A stretch of 64,000 bases of DNA from Pseudoselenomonas ruminantium (lineage in GTDB: Bacteria > Bacillota > Negativicutes > Selenomonadales > Selenomonadaceae). Shown here piece after piece: positions 18,478 through 27,098 of the stretch (within the stretch, counting starts at the first letter, position 1; each line of letters starts with the position of its first letter). The DNA lies in assembly GCF_900104055.1 (NCBI RefSeq), contig NZ_FNJQ01000017.1, positions 1-64,000 of the forward strand. Reading direction: 5' to 3'. Made by a program: the position numbers and the translations under genes. Under the pieces are notes generated by a model. That model worked only from the letters and a program-made list of their open reading frames with translations, had not been told where the DNA came from and did no database searches.

Positions 18478-18840
18478 ATGAAACAAAAGGAACATGAACA
18501 TGAGCATGCACATACTCATGTACTGGCAGATGGCACTGTTGTAACGCACACGCATGGGGCTGGGCACGGTCATAAACACAGCCATGCCCACACCAAGGCG
18601 GTGCTCAACCGTATGTCCCGGCTGATTGGCCACTTAGAGTCCATCAAGACCATGGTGGAACAGGGCAGGGATTGCAGTGAGGTGCTCGTGCAGCTTTCCG
18701 CAGTGCGCAGCGCCATCAATGGTGTCAGCAAGATAATCTTAAAGGATCATATGGAGCACTGTATTGTGGATGCGGTGCGGGAAAATGATCAGGAAGCATT
18801 GGAACAACTGAATAAGGCGATTGACCAATTTATCAAGTAA
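18478..18840 (+). CDS. CsoR/RcnR-family metal-sensing repressor with His-rich N-terminal tail
   Basis: A 120-aa protein of the DUF156 family, all-helical repressors that release DNA on binding metal or another inducer. The core (VLNRMSRLIGHLESIKTMVE) contains a Cys (GRDC), then His 25 residues later and Cys four after that (LKDHMEHC). This is the Cys-His-Cys pattern of copper CsoR, with an additional His directly before the last Cys as in RcnR-type Ni/Co sensors. The first 40 residues hold a His-rich tail (HEHEHAHTH, HTHGAGHGHKHSHAH). The gene starts 4 nt after ileS with no clear ribosome-binding site, so coupling to ileS is possible. No metal efflux gene is adjacent; the inducer is unknown. 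Confidence 0.85.
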   Translation: MKQKEHEHEHAHTHVLADGTVVTHTHGAGHGHKHSHAHTKAVLNRMSRLIGHLESIKTMVEQGRDCSEVLVQLSAVRSAINGVSKIILKDHMEHCIVDAVRENDQEALEQLNKAIDQFIK

Positions 18841-18879
18841 GCGAGAGACCATAGGTGTAAGAAGAAGGGAAGCGGGCTT

Positions 18880-19245
18880 ATGGATCAGTTAGAAATCAAG
18901 GAGATTTTGTGTGATGCTGGTGTCGATTATGGCAAAGGATTGGAACGGTTTATGGGGAATGTGGCGTTATACCACAAGTTCCTGGGAAAATTCCTCGATG
19001 ACAAGTCGTTTGCACAGTTTCAGGCCGATTTTACCGCAGGCGATATGGAAAAAGCCGGCAAAAACGTCCACACGTTGAAAGGCACAGCCGGGAACCTTAG
19101 TCTTATGCGTCTTTTTACAGCCGCTGACAAAACGGTACAAGCCATTCGGGCCGGCAAGAGTCCAGCGGAAATTGAGCCGCTGGCCAAGCAGGTGGAAAAG
19201 GTCTATACTGAAAACTGCGAGGCTATCCGCAAGGTGATTGGTTGA
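18880..19245 (+). CDS. HPt (histidine phosphotransfer) domain protein
   Basis: A 121-aa stand-alone HPt protein. The phosphorylatable histidine lies in NVHTLKGTAGNLSLMRL, matching the HPt consensus H-x-L-K-G-x-x-x-x-L/I-G. The rest is predicted helical, as in the four-helix HPt bundle. Such proteins shuttle phosphate between hybrid kinases and response regulators. No kinase or receiver gene lies next to it, so its partners are elsewhere. The start follows GAAGGGA by about 10 nt. A terminator ends it. Confidence 0.85.
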   Translation: MDQLEIKEILCDAGVDYGKGLERFMGNVALYHKFLGKFLDDKSFAQFQADFTAGDMEKAGKNVHTLKGTAGNLSLMRLFTAADKTVQAIRAGKSPAEIEPLAKQVEKVYTENCEAIRKVIG

Positions 19246-19255
19246 TCGTCAATAG

Positions 19256-19286
19256 AGAGGGACTGCTAAAGGCAGCCCCTCTGTTT
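19256..19286 (+). terminator. Terminator after the HPt gene
   Basis: AGAGGGACTGC pairs with GCAGCCCCTCT (one mismatch) and is followed by GTTTTCTT. Confidence 0.75.
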
Positions 19287-19349
19287 TCTTGCCAAAAGAG
19301 GGCAATTTTTATATAATTGTATGAGATAAACAGAAAGGAAGCGGATAAA

Positions 19350-20441
19350 ATGGCAGCAGATAAAGACAAAGATAAAGTCGGACGGATTACCGAAGAAGAC
19401 AGCAAGAAAACGGCCCTGGCCAATGCCCTGAAGAAAATCGAAAAGGACTTTGGCAAAGGCTCGATCATGAGACTTGGCGATGCCCGCGCGCAGATGAATG
19501 TGGCGGTTATTCCCACGGGCATCCTGCCTATCGATATCGCACTGGGCACCGGCGGCATTCCCCGCGGTCGTATCATCGAGATCTACGGCCCGGAATCTTC
19601 CGGTAAGACCACGGTTACCCTGCATATGATTGCTGAGGCACAGAGAAATGGCGGCATTGCAGCCTTCATCGATGCCGAGCATGCCTTAGATCCTGTGTAT
19701 GCACAGAAACTCGGTGTGGATATCGATGAACTCCTGATTTCCCAGCCGGATACTGGTGAACAGGCACTCGATATCGTGGATGCCCTCGTGCGCAGCGGTG
19801 CGATCGACATCATCGTCGTTGACTCCGTAGCAGCTCTCGTGCCGAAGGCCGAAATCGACGGCGAGATGGGCGACAGCCATGTGGGCCTCCATGCCCGCCT
19901 CATGAGCCAGGCTATGCGCAAGCTCACGGGTGTCATCAATAAATCCCAGACCGTGGCCATCTTCATCAACCAGATTCGTGAAAAGGTCGGCGTGACCTAT
20001 GGCAACCCCGAAGTTACCACGGGCGGCCGCGCCCTGAAATTCTATTCCTCCGTGCGCATGGAAGTGCGCAAGGGCGAAAAGATCACGCAGGGTTCCGATG
20101 TGGTCGGCAATCGTACGAAGGTCAAGATTGTCAAGAACAAGATTGCACCTCCCTTCAAGACGGCAGAATTCGACATCATGTACGGCGAAGGCGTTTCCCG
20201 TCTGGGCACGCTGATTGATATGGGCGTGGAACTCGACATCGTGGACAAGAGCGGTGCCTGGTTCTCCTATGAAGGTACCCGCTTAGGTCAGGGCAAGGAA
20301 AAAGCTAAGGTGACGCTCGAAGAGAATCCGGCCATGATTGATGAAATCGAAGCCAAGATCCGCGCCAAACTGCAGACGGATGCTGAGGCACTGGAAAAGG
20401 CCGCCCCGACGGATGCGAGTGACGAACCACTTGAGGATTAA
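19350..20441 (+). CDS. recA: Recombinase RecA
   Basis: A 363-aa ATP-dependent strand-exchange protein for homologous recombination and SOS induction. The Walker A loop GPESSGKTT, the segment [35 protein letters not shown] and the DNA-binding loop L2 region ([24 protein letters not shown]) are intact. The start at ATG 19350, after AAGGAAGCGG, gives a charged N-terminal extension ([18 protein letters not shown]) before the usual [15 protein letters not shown]. An upstream ATG at 19317 lacks a ribosome-binding site. recX follows after 3 nt. Confidence 0.98.
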   Translation: MAADKDKDKVGRITEEDSKKTALANALKKIEKDFGKGSIMRLGDARAQMNVAVIPTGILPIDIALGTGGIPRGRIIEIYGPESSGKTTVTLHMIAEAQRNGGIAAFIDAEHALDPVYAQKLGVDIDELLISQPDTGEQALDIVDALVRSGAIDIIVVDSVAALVPKAEIDGEMGDSHVGLHARLMSQAMRKLTGVINKSQTVAIFINQIREKVGVTYGNPEVTTGGRALKFYSSVRMEVRKGEKITQGSDVVGNRTKVKIVKNKIAPPFKTAEFDIMYGEGVSRLGTLIDMGVELDIVDKSGAWFSYEGTRLGQGKEKAKVTLEENPAMIDEIEAKIRAKLQTDAEALEKAAPTDASDEPLED

Positions 20442-20444
20442 TCC

Positions 20445-20939
20445 ATGTGGGGAAGTAATTACGGCAAGCCCAAGCGCAAGCCGGTAAAGCCCGCACTCGT
20501 CACCGCTGTGGATTTGCTGGCCCGGCAGGAGTACAGCGAAAACCGCTTGTACGAGAAGCTCATGGGCAAAGGCTACGAAGAAGAGGAAGTGGCTGCTGCC
20601 ATTGCCAGATTGCAGGAAAAGCATTATCTGAGTGATGCCGAATCCTGCCCGCGGCGGTTCAACTACCTTTATACGGATAGCAGCTACTCCGTGCGGCAGA
20701 TCTGCGAAAAACTCAAGCAGAAGGGATATCCATCTGCGCTTGTGAAATCCTGTATCCCCGAAGATAGGGAGGCAGTCAGCGAGCGTGAGTATGAGAAGGC
20801 CCTGCGGGTGCTCGAGAGCAAGTACAAACGCAGCCAGGATAAGCAGAAACTCATGGCGGCCTTGTTCAGAAGAGGCTACCAGAGTTCGGCTATCTACCGG
20901 GCTGTAAATGAATATTTGGCAGATATCGATGAAGATTAA
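20445..20939 (+). CDS. recX: Regulatory protein RecX
   Basis: A 164-aa modulator of RecA filaments. It has repeated three-helix RecX modules with signatures ALVTAVDLLARQEYSENRLY, KGYEEEEVAAAIARLQEKHY and YSVRQICEKLKQKGY. The C-terminal module (QKLMAALFRRGYQSSAIYRA) completes the fold. The length is within the family range. It lies 3 nt after the recA stop, so both are co-transcribed, as is common; RecX then limits RecA activity. Confidence 0.93.
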   Translation: MWGSNYGKPKRKPVKPALVTAVDLLARQEYSENRLYEKLMGKGYEEEEVAAAIARLQEKHYLSDAESCPRRFNYLYTDSSYSVRQICEKLKQKGYPSALVKSCIPEDREAVSEREYEKALRVLESKYKRSQDKQKLMAALFRRGYQSSAIYRAVNEYLADIDED

Positions 20940-20962
20940 GGCAGACATCGAGCCATTAAGAC

Positions 20963-21049
20963 GCCGGCCCCGCTGGGGATAACTTTCCTTCGCTTTGACA
21001 AAAAGCGCCAAACGCTACGGAAAGCCATCCCCAGCGGGGCCGGCTTTGT
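20963..21049. terminator. Long nested hairpin, probable terminator, between recX and hsdM
   Basis: GCCGGCCCCGCTGGGGAT (20963-20980) is perfectly complementary to 21027-21044. Inside it CTTTCC pairs with GGAAAG and CGCTTT with AAAGCG, giving one extended structure of about 82 nt ending in GGCTTTGTATTT. It may terminate recA-recX, but it is far larger than a usual terminator. Confidence 0.7.
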
Positions 21050-21134
21050 ATTTATCTATGGGCGAGTTTCTTTTTGCTGCCATAAATTTGTGCTATAATA
21101 TTCTGTAAAGAGATAGGTATGGAGGAATATTTTG

Positions 21135-22643
21135 ATGGCGAATAACAGTAGTGCCAATATCGGTTTTGAAAAGCAAATATGGGATGCAGCTTGTGAGCTT
21201 TGGGGGCATATCCCTGCGGCTGATTATCGTAAGGTGATTATCGGTCTTATCTTTTTGCGTTACATTGGCAATGCTTTTGAAAAGCAGTATAACAAGCTGG
21301 TGGCAGAAGGGGATGGTTTTGAAGATGACCCCGATGCCTACGAGGCGGAAAATATCTTCTTCGTGCCGGAAGATGCACGTTGGAGCAAGATCGCGGCAGC
21401 TGCGCATAAGCCGGAGATTGGTACTGTTATCGATAACGCCATGCGGGCCATTGAAGATGACAATAAAAAGCTCAAAAATGTCCTGCCCAAGAATTTTGCC
21501 AGCCCGGATTTGGATAAGCGGGTACTGGGCAATGTAGTTGACCTCTTTACCAATATGGATATGGACGATACGGAGGAAAGCAAAGACCTTTTGGGGCGTA
21601 CCTACGAATACTGTATTGCACAGTTTGCTGCCTACGAAGGCGTAAAAGGCGGTGAGTTCTATACGCCGGCCAGTATCGTTAAGACCATTGTAGCGGTGCT
21701 TCGTCCGTTCTCGAACTGCCGGGTATATGATCCCTGCTGTGGCAGCGGCGGGATGTTCGTGCAAAGTGCAAAATTCATTCAGGCACACAGCAATATGCGA
21801 GGGGTGATTTCTGTCTACGGGCAGGAATCCAATGCCGACACGTGGAAGATGGCAAAGATGAACCTGGCCATTCGCGGTATTGATGCCAATCTCGGCGAAC
21901 ATCAGGCGGATACGTTCTTCAATGATATTCACGGCGACAGCTTGAAAGCGGATTTCATCATGGCGAATCCTCCGTTTAATCTTTCCAACTGGGGACAGGA
22001 CAAGCTGAAAGATGACAAGCGTTGGAAATATGGACTGCCCCCTGCAGGCAATGCCAACTATGCGTGGATTCAGCACATGATTCATCACCTTGCACCTAAC
22101 GGAAAAATCGGCTTGGTGCTGGCCAATGGTGCCCTGTCTACTCAGACCAAGGGCGAAGGCGAAATCCGCAAGAATATCATTGAAGATGACCTGGTAGAAG
22201 CAATTATTGCCATGCCTACCCAGCTTTTCTACAGTGTAACCATCCCGGTAACGCTGTGGTTTATCACCAAGAACAAGGAGCAAAAAGGCAAGACGCTCTT
22301 TATAGATGCCCGGGATATGGGTTATATGGTTGACCGCAAGCACCGCGACTTCACCGATGAAGACATTGCCAAACTCGCCGATACCGTGGCAGATTTCCAA
22401 ACAGGAAAACTGGAAGAAGTCAAAGGTTTCTGTGCCATTGCGACCACGGAAGAAATCGCCAAACAGGATTATATCCTTACACCGGGACGCTATGTCGGCA
22501 TAGCCGAACAGGAAGATGACGGCGAACCCTACGAAGAAAAAATGAAACGGCTCACAGGTGAACTTTCCGGCCTGTTCGCCAAATCCCATGAACTGGAAGA
22601 TAAGATTCGGAAGAATCTGGAGGCGATTGGGTATGAAGTGTAA
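21135..22643 (+). CDS. hsdM: Type I restriction-modification DNA methyltransferase subunit HsdM
   Basis: A 502-aa N6-adenine methyltransferase subunit. An N-terminal helical domain (FEKQIWDAACELWGHIPAAD) precedes the SAM-binding motif VYDPCCGSGGMFVQ at about 195-208 and the catalytic NPPF in MANPPFNLS at about 277. With HsdS it methylates the target; with HsdR it forms the restriction complex. The start follows GGAGG by about 9 nt. The stop overlaps the hsdS start by 11 nt. Composition is GC-normal, unlike the genes that follow. Confidence 0.96.
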   Translation: MANNSSANIGFEKQIWDAACELWGHIPAADYRKVIIGLIFLRYIGNAFEKQYNKLVAEGDGFEDDPDAYEAENIFFVPEDARWSKIAAAAHKPEIGTVIDNAMRAIEDDNKKLKNVLPKNFASPDLDKRVLGNVVDLFTNMDMDDTEESKDLLGRTYEYCIAQFAAYEGVKGGEFYTPASIVKTIVAVLRPFSNCRVYDPCCGSGGMFVQSAKFIQAHSNMRGVISVYGQESNADTWKMAKMNLAIRGIDANLGEHQADTFFNDIHGDSLKADFIMANPPFNLSNWGQDKLKDDKRWKYGLPPAGNANYAWIQHMIHHLAPNGKIGLVLANGALSTQTKGEGEIRKNIIEDDLVEAIIAMPTQLFYSVTIPVTLWFITKNKEQKGKTLFIDARDMGYMVDRKHRDFTDEDIAKLADTVADFQTGKLEEVKGFCAIATTEEIAKQDYILTPGRYVGIAEQEDDGEPYEEKMKRLTGELSGLFAKSHELEDKIRKNLEAIGYEV

Positions 22644-23865
22644 ACTAAAAGATGTTTGTACTAAAATTGGTAGTGGCTCAACCCCTAGAGGGGGGAAAGA
22701 TGCTTATTGCTCTAAAGGTATTTCCCTTATTAGGAGTCAAAATGTTTTGGACTATTCCTTTTCTGAATTGGGCTTGGCATTTATAAATGAAGAACAAGCA
22801 AAAAAATTAAGCAATGTGGTCGTAGAGAAAAATGATATTTTGTTAAATATTACAGGGGACTCTGTAGCTCGTGCTTGTAAGGTAGATAATAGTAAATTGC
22901 CAGCCAGAGTTAATCAGCATGTTTGTATTATACGACCAAATGAAAGCGTGGTACTTAGCAGTTATATTTTGTATTATTTACAATTAAATAAAGAATATCT
23001 TTTACAACTAGCTGCTGGTGGTGCAACGAGAAAAGCACTTACGAAAGATATGATTTCTAATATGGAAATAGATATACCGAATTTAGAAAATCAAAGAAAA
23101 ATCATATCGATATTAGATGATATTCAAGATAAAATAGAAGTTAATACACACATAAACAAGAATTTAGAGGAGCAAGCACAGGCAATTTTTAAGTCGTGGT
23201 TCGTGGACTCGGTAGAACGATATGCTTGGGACACAGGATGTTTCTCAGATATAATCGAAACAACTTTAGGCGGTGACTGGGGAAAAGAAAAACCAATCGG
23301 TAATCACACAGAAATGGTGTATTGCATTAGGGGGGCTGATATACCCGATGTACGCTCGGGGAATAAGGGGAAAATGCCTACTCGATATATTTTGCCCAAG
23401 AACTATGCGTCCAAACATTTGGTGGCTGGCGATATTGTTATTGAAATATCTGGTGGAAGCCCTACACAATCAACGGGAAGAGCGACTGCCATATCACAAT
23501 CCTTACTCGACCGCTATGACAAAGGCCTGGTATGCACAAATTTTTGCCGGGCTATCAAGCCGATGAAAGGCTACAGTATGTTCGTTTACTATTACTGGCA
23601 ATATTTATATGAACTAAATACATTTTTCTCGTATGAAAATGGTACAACAGGAATAAAAAATCTTGACCTGAACGGATTCCTGAGCTCAGAGGAAATTGTT
23701 TTGCCGCCGATAACTTTAGTTAAAGAATTTGACATAATCTGCCAAGAATACTTCAATATAATTTTCTCGAACGGATTAGAAAACGAAAAACTTGCCATGC
23801 TCCGTGATACTCTCTTGCCTCGCCTTATGTCCGGCGAAATTGATGTGTCAAGCATTGAGACTTAA
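22633..23865 (+). CDS. hsdS: Type I restriction-modification specificity subunit HsdS
   Basis: A 410-aa specificity subunit with two target-recognition domains, each followed by a helical spacer. TRD1 spans about 1-150 (KLKDVCTKIGSGSTPRGG, ending IPNLENQRKIISILDDIQDK) and TRD2 about 190-380, ending VLPPITLVKEFDIIC. The C-terminal LRDTLLPRLMSGEIDVS is the usual HsdS tail. Each TRD reads one half of a bipartite site that cannot be predicted from sequence. The start overlaps hsdM and follows GGAGG by 9 nt. Base composition turns AT-rich within the first TRD, consistent with exchange of recognition domains. Confidence 0.95.
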   Translation: MKCKLKDVCTKIGSGSTPRGGKDAYCSKGISLIRSQNVLDYSFSELGLAFINEEQAKKLSNVVVEKNDILLNITGDSVARACKVDNSKLPARVNQHVCIIRPNESVVLSSYILYYLQLNKEYLLQLAAGGATRKALTKDMISNMEIDIPNLENQRKIISILDDIQDKIEVNTHINKNLEEQAQAIFKSWFVDSVERYAWDTGCFSDIIETTLGGDWGKEKPIGNHTEMVYCIRGADIPDVRSGNKGKMPTRYILPKNYASKHLVAGDIVIEISGGSPTQSTGRATAISQSLLDRYDKGLVCTNFCRAIKPMKGYSMFVYYYWQYLYELNTFFSYENGTTGIKNLDLNGFLSSEEIVLPPITLVKEFDIICQEYFNIIFSNGLENEKLAMLRDTLLPRLMSGEIDVSSIET

Positions 23866-23898
23866 GCCTCTAAATTCTTGTTTATATCAGGTGATTAT

Positions 23899-25833
23899 AT
23901 GTATTTGAAAGACATAGTTCTAAAAAATTATGGCCCGTTAAAAAACATTAGTTATTCATTTCAATTTAATTCAGATGGAACTCCAAAACCTACTGTATTT
24001 ATTGGGGAGAATGGTGTAGGCAAAACATTGTTACTTTCCAATATTACCCATTCACTGATAGAGATAAAACGTAACTTTTATGAGCAAATTTCTGATGTTA
24101 GTGGAAGTAGTTATTATAGAGTGGCTTCTAAGAAATATATATACGATTTAGAAAATGAAGCATATGAAAAAATAACATATGATAATGGAGCTTCATATAT
24201 TGATTTTATGGTTAAAGATTATGAAAAACTTAAATCAAGCTTTGATTCATCAATATATAATGGTGTTAATGTAAATGATGATGTATTAAAAAAGAATGGT
24301 TTTTTTATAAAAGATACAAAACCATCACAAAATGTGTTTGAGAGAGAGGTTTTTTTATATTTTCCTGTCGAGCGATACTATATTCCGTCATGGTTTAATA
24401 ACGAAAATGAATCGGCTAAGTTTATGTATGAAGATAGATCATTTATTGGCAGAAGCAATGATTCGATAATACAGTATAACTTGTTAGATCGTATATCGTC
24501 ATGGATACTGGATGTAGCAATAGATCAGGCATTATATGAGAGAGCAGCTATTCCTAGAAAAACAGGTGACAGTAATGATTCAGTTGTTTATGAATCTACA
24601 TATATAGGAAAAAATACAAATATAATTGGAACAATAAACCAACTTTTACAACAGATATATGCAAATAGGATTTCAAATGTTAGGTTTGCAATAGCACCTA
24701 AACACCATGGGTATCGTCAAATACAGATCATTGGTAGAAATGAATCAGGACAGGAATACGTGGTGGTTCCAGATTTTTCAAATCTTTCTTCAGGAGAAGT
24801 AATGTTGTTTGGGATAATGGCTGCTATTTTGAAGGAATATGATAGGCTTAGTGTAATAAATTCTATGAGTTTTGACGCTATTAAAGGAATTGTCTTAATC
24901 GATGAAATAGATCTCCATCTCCATTCTGATTTTCTTAAAAATTTACTGCCTAACCTAATAAGTATGTTTCCTAAAATACAATTTATAGTCACCAGTCATT
25001 CACCATTCTTCCTATTGGGCATGAAAAATAAGTTTAAGGATAATTGCAATTTTGTAACATTGCCTACGGGAACTATTACAAATCAATTGGAGCGCTTTAA
25101 TGAAATAGAACGATGCTATGCTATTGTAGATGAAAACTATAAAGAGGTTTTGGGTTCTCTGGATGAGGTTCGAGAGAAACTTGCAAACATAAGCAAGCCT
25201 TTAATCATTACTGAGGGAAAGACGGATTGGAAACACATAGCTCATGCATTGAAGGTGTTTCAGTTACGAGGAGAGTTTTCTGATCTAGATGTGGAATTTT
25301 TAAAGTACGAAGATGAGCTAGGCGATTCAAGACTAAAAACCTTATTGGAAAATTTGGCAAAAATTAAACAATCACACAAAATAATTGGTGTTTTTGATAG
25401 TGATACGGCTATAGGGAAAAAATATATTGATACATTTGATTTCTGTAATAATGTATATGGTTGTTGTATAAAAGATGTCCATGGATATAATTGTGGAATA
25501 TCTATAGAGCTTTTGTATAAACGCGAGGACTTGAAAAGATGCGATGATGAAGGGCGTAGAATCTATCTGTCAGATGAATTTAAGGAAAAATCACGAATGT
25601 TAAAAGAAGATCCACAAATTACAACATCTAATAATGCAATTGCTGGCGCATACAAATGCAAAATGGTAAAAGTAATAGATAGTGATGTTTTTAATAGTGA
25701 GGAGAAAAGTTTGGCGCTTTCTAAAAGTGAATTTGCTGATAATGTTTATAATGGTAATGGGGAATTTGCTAACATAAGTGTTGATGGATTTAAAGATATT
25801 ATTAAACAAATACAAGATATTTGTAACATGTGA
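23899..25833 (+). CDS. AAA ATPase with C-terminal TOPRIM domain (OLD-like)
   Basis: A 644-aa protein with an ABC/AAA-type ATPase domain: Walker A GENGVGKT at 36-43, a LSSGE signature-like motif at about 296, and Walker B VLIDEIDLHLH at about 331-341, followed by TSHSP. A TOPRIM-like region follows with IITEGKTD at about 435 (catalytic Glu) and VFDSDT at about 497 (acidic pair). This order is that of OLD-family nucleases and related phage-defence ATPases. A nuclease role is inference; exact family placement needs a profile search. The start follows a GGTGAT ribosome-binding site. It is strongly AT-rich and starts 33 nt after hsdS, inside the restriction locus. Confidence 0.78.
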   Translation: MYLKDIVLKNYGPLKNISYSFQFNSDGTPKPTVFIGENGVGKTLLLSNITHSLIEIKRNFYEQISDVSGSSYYRVASKKYIYDLENEAYEKITYDNGASYIDFMVKDYEKLKSSFDSSIYNGVNVNDDVLKKNGFFIKDTKPSQNVFEREVFLYFPVERYYIPSWFNNENESAKFMYEDRSFIGRSNDSIIQYNLLDRISSWILDVAIDQALYERAAIPRKTGDSNDSVVYESTYIGKNTNIIGTINQLLQQIYANRISNVRFAIAPKHHGYRQIQIIGRNESGQEYVVVPDFSNLSSGEVMLFGIMAAILKEYDRLSVINSMSFDAIKGIVLIDEIDLHLHSDFLKNLLPNLISMFPKIQFIVTSHSPFFLLGMKNKFKDNCNFVTLPTGTITNQLERFNEIERCYAIVDENYKEVLGSLDEVREKLANISKPLIITEGKTDWKHIAHALKVFQLRGEFSDLDVEFLKYEDELGDSRLKTLLENLAKIKQSHKIIGVFDSDTAIGKKYIDTFDFCNNVYGCCIKDVHGYNCGISIELLYKREDLKRCDDEGRRIYLSDEFKEKSRMLKEDPQITTSNNAIAGAYKCKMVKVIDSDVFNSEEKSLALSKSEFADNVYNGNGEFANISVDGFKDIIKQIQDICNM

Positions 25834-25876
25834 TATAAATTATTGATTATTGAATGTAAGAATTAGGGAGTTACAT

Positions 25877-26179
25877 ATGGATAGGTGTATTTTCACATTG
25901 GAAGATATTGCAAAAGTAGTAAAGCCGCTTGCTGAAAAATACCATGTGAAAGCGATATACCTGTTTGGTTCCTACGCTCGTGGTGAGGCTGATGAGAATA
26001 GTGATTTAGATTTTCTGGTCTACATTGATGAAGGATTCAAACTGACGAATGTACTTGCCTTGGGCGAAGAATTGCGTGAAGCTCTGCAAAAAAAGGTAGA
26101 CATCTTTGAAATCCATGAAATAAATAAGGATAGCGATTTTTACAGAAATGTTATTAAGGAAAAAGTATTGATAGTATGA
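25877..26179 (+). CDS. MNT-type nucleotidyltransferase (MntA-like)
   Basis: A 100-aa minimal nucleotidyltransferase. The fold signature GSYARGEADENSDLDFLV contains the G-S core and the two metal-binding aspartates of SDLDF; a third acidic residue is plausible in KVDIFEI. In HEPN/MNT pairs such proteins act as antitoxins by AMPylating the HEPN ribonuclease. No HEPN gene lies on either side here, so it is an orphan or serves another partner, perhaps one of its neighbours. The start at 25877 follows AGGGAG by 7 nt. Its composition is nearer to the chromosome average than its neighbours. Confidence 0.85.
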   Translation: MDRCIFTLEDIAKVVKPLAEKYHVKAIYLFGSYARGEADENSDLDFLVYIDEGFKLTNVLALGEELREALQKKVDIFEIHEINKDSDFYRNVIKEKVLIV

Positions 26180-26227
26180 TACGTATGGACATAATGAAAC
26201 AAAAATAAGATAGGAGGTGAAGATATA

Positions 26228-27094
26228 ATGAATAATAATACGTCAATAAGCAGAGTGTTTTCAAAAAAAGTATTTGAGGAACTGCTATCATTAGGGGATA
26301 ATGTTACCTATAATTATGTGGTTGATAAGTATATTGATAAACCACATGGTAAAACTAATAAAGAGATAATAAGTGAAATATATTCTATAATGGGAAATAC
26401 ATATAGAAGCGAATACTTTTATATGAATACACTATTGAATAAGCTGCTAATTGGTATTCATAATGTCAATACGGCAACTGCATTATCACAAGTTCGTATA
26501 GCTGATCATATCGCAGACTTTGTATTGATAAATGGCGTTGGTCGTGTTTATGAGATAAAATCGGATTTAGATAATTTGAGTAGATTGAATGAACAACTAA
26601 AGGATTATTACAAAGCATTTAGTTATGTTTCAGTTTTGTCATCTGAGCAAGAAAGGGATAAGGTAGAATCCCAGTTAAAAAAATTAGGCAGGATGGGGGA
26701 TTCAGTAGGAATATATGTACTGTCCGATAACTGTACAATCTTTAATCGTGATAAAACAAAGGAGCCGAAAGCGTTTAATGACGCATTAGATTCATATACT
26801 ATCTTCACTTTGTTGAGAAAAAAAGAATATGAAAAAATATTGAAAAGATATTTTGGATACTTACCTGAAGTTCCACCTGTTTTTTATTTTAGAAAATGTT
26901 TTAATATGTTCGATGAAATACCAATATTGGAAGCTCAAGAATTAACTATAAAAGAATTGAAAAAACGTAGTAAAGCTACAAAAGAATTTATGGATTATAT
27001 ACCATATGAGCTTAAATCGATTGCGTATTTTTATAGAACACCTAAAGATATAAATAAATTTAGTAACTTTTTAGAGCAGAGTTATGGAGGGTGA
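26228..27094 (+). CDS. sce7726-type protein with PD-(D/E)XK nuclease-like core
   Basis: A 288-aa protein resembling the uncharacterised sce7726 family (from memory of family features). The region RIADHIADFVLINGVGRVYEIKSD (in two parts: IADFVLING and VYEIKSD) has the D...ExK pattern of PD-(D/E)XK nucleases, near residues 95-115. A helical N terminus and a C-terminal part rich in Lys and aromatic residues flank it. It directly precedes an sce7725-type gene and a RES gene with overlaps or tiny gaps, so the three form one unit. The start follows AGGAGGTGA by 8 nt. Very AT-rich. The function is unknown; a nuclease role is inferred only from the motif. Confidence 0.7.
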   Translation: MNNNTSISRVFSKKVFEELLSLGDNVTYNYVVDKYIDKPHGKTNKEIISEIYSIMGNTYRSEYFYMNTLLNKLLIGIHNVNTATALSQVRIADHIADFVLINGVGRVYEIKSDLDNLSRLNEQLKDYYKAFSYVSVLSSEQERDKVESQLKKLGRMGDSVGIYVLSDNCTIFNRDKTKEPKAFNDALDSYTIFTLLRKKEYEKILKRYFGYLPEVPPVFYFRKCFNMFDEIPILEAQELTIKELKKRSKATKEFMDYIPYELKSIAYFYRTPKDINKFSNFLEQSYGG

Positions 27095-27098
27095 AAAA

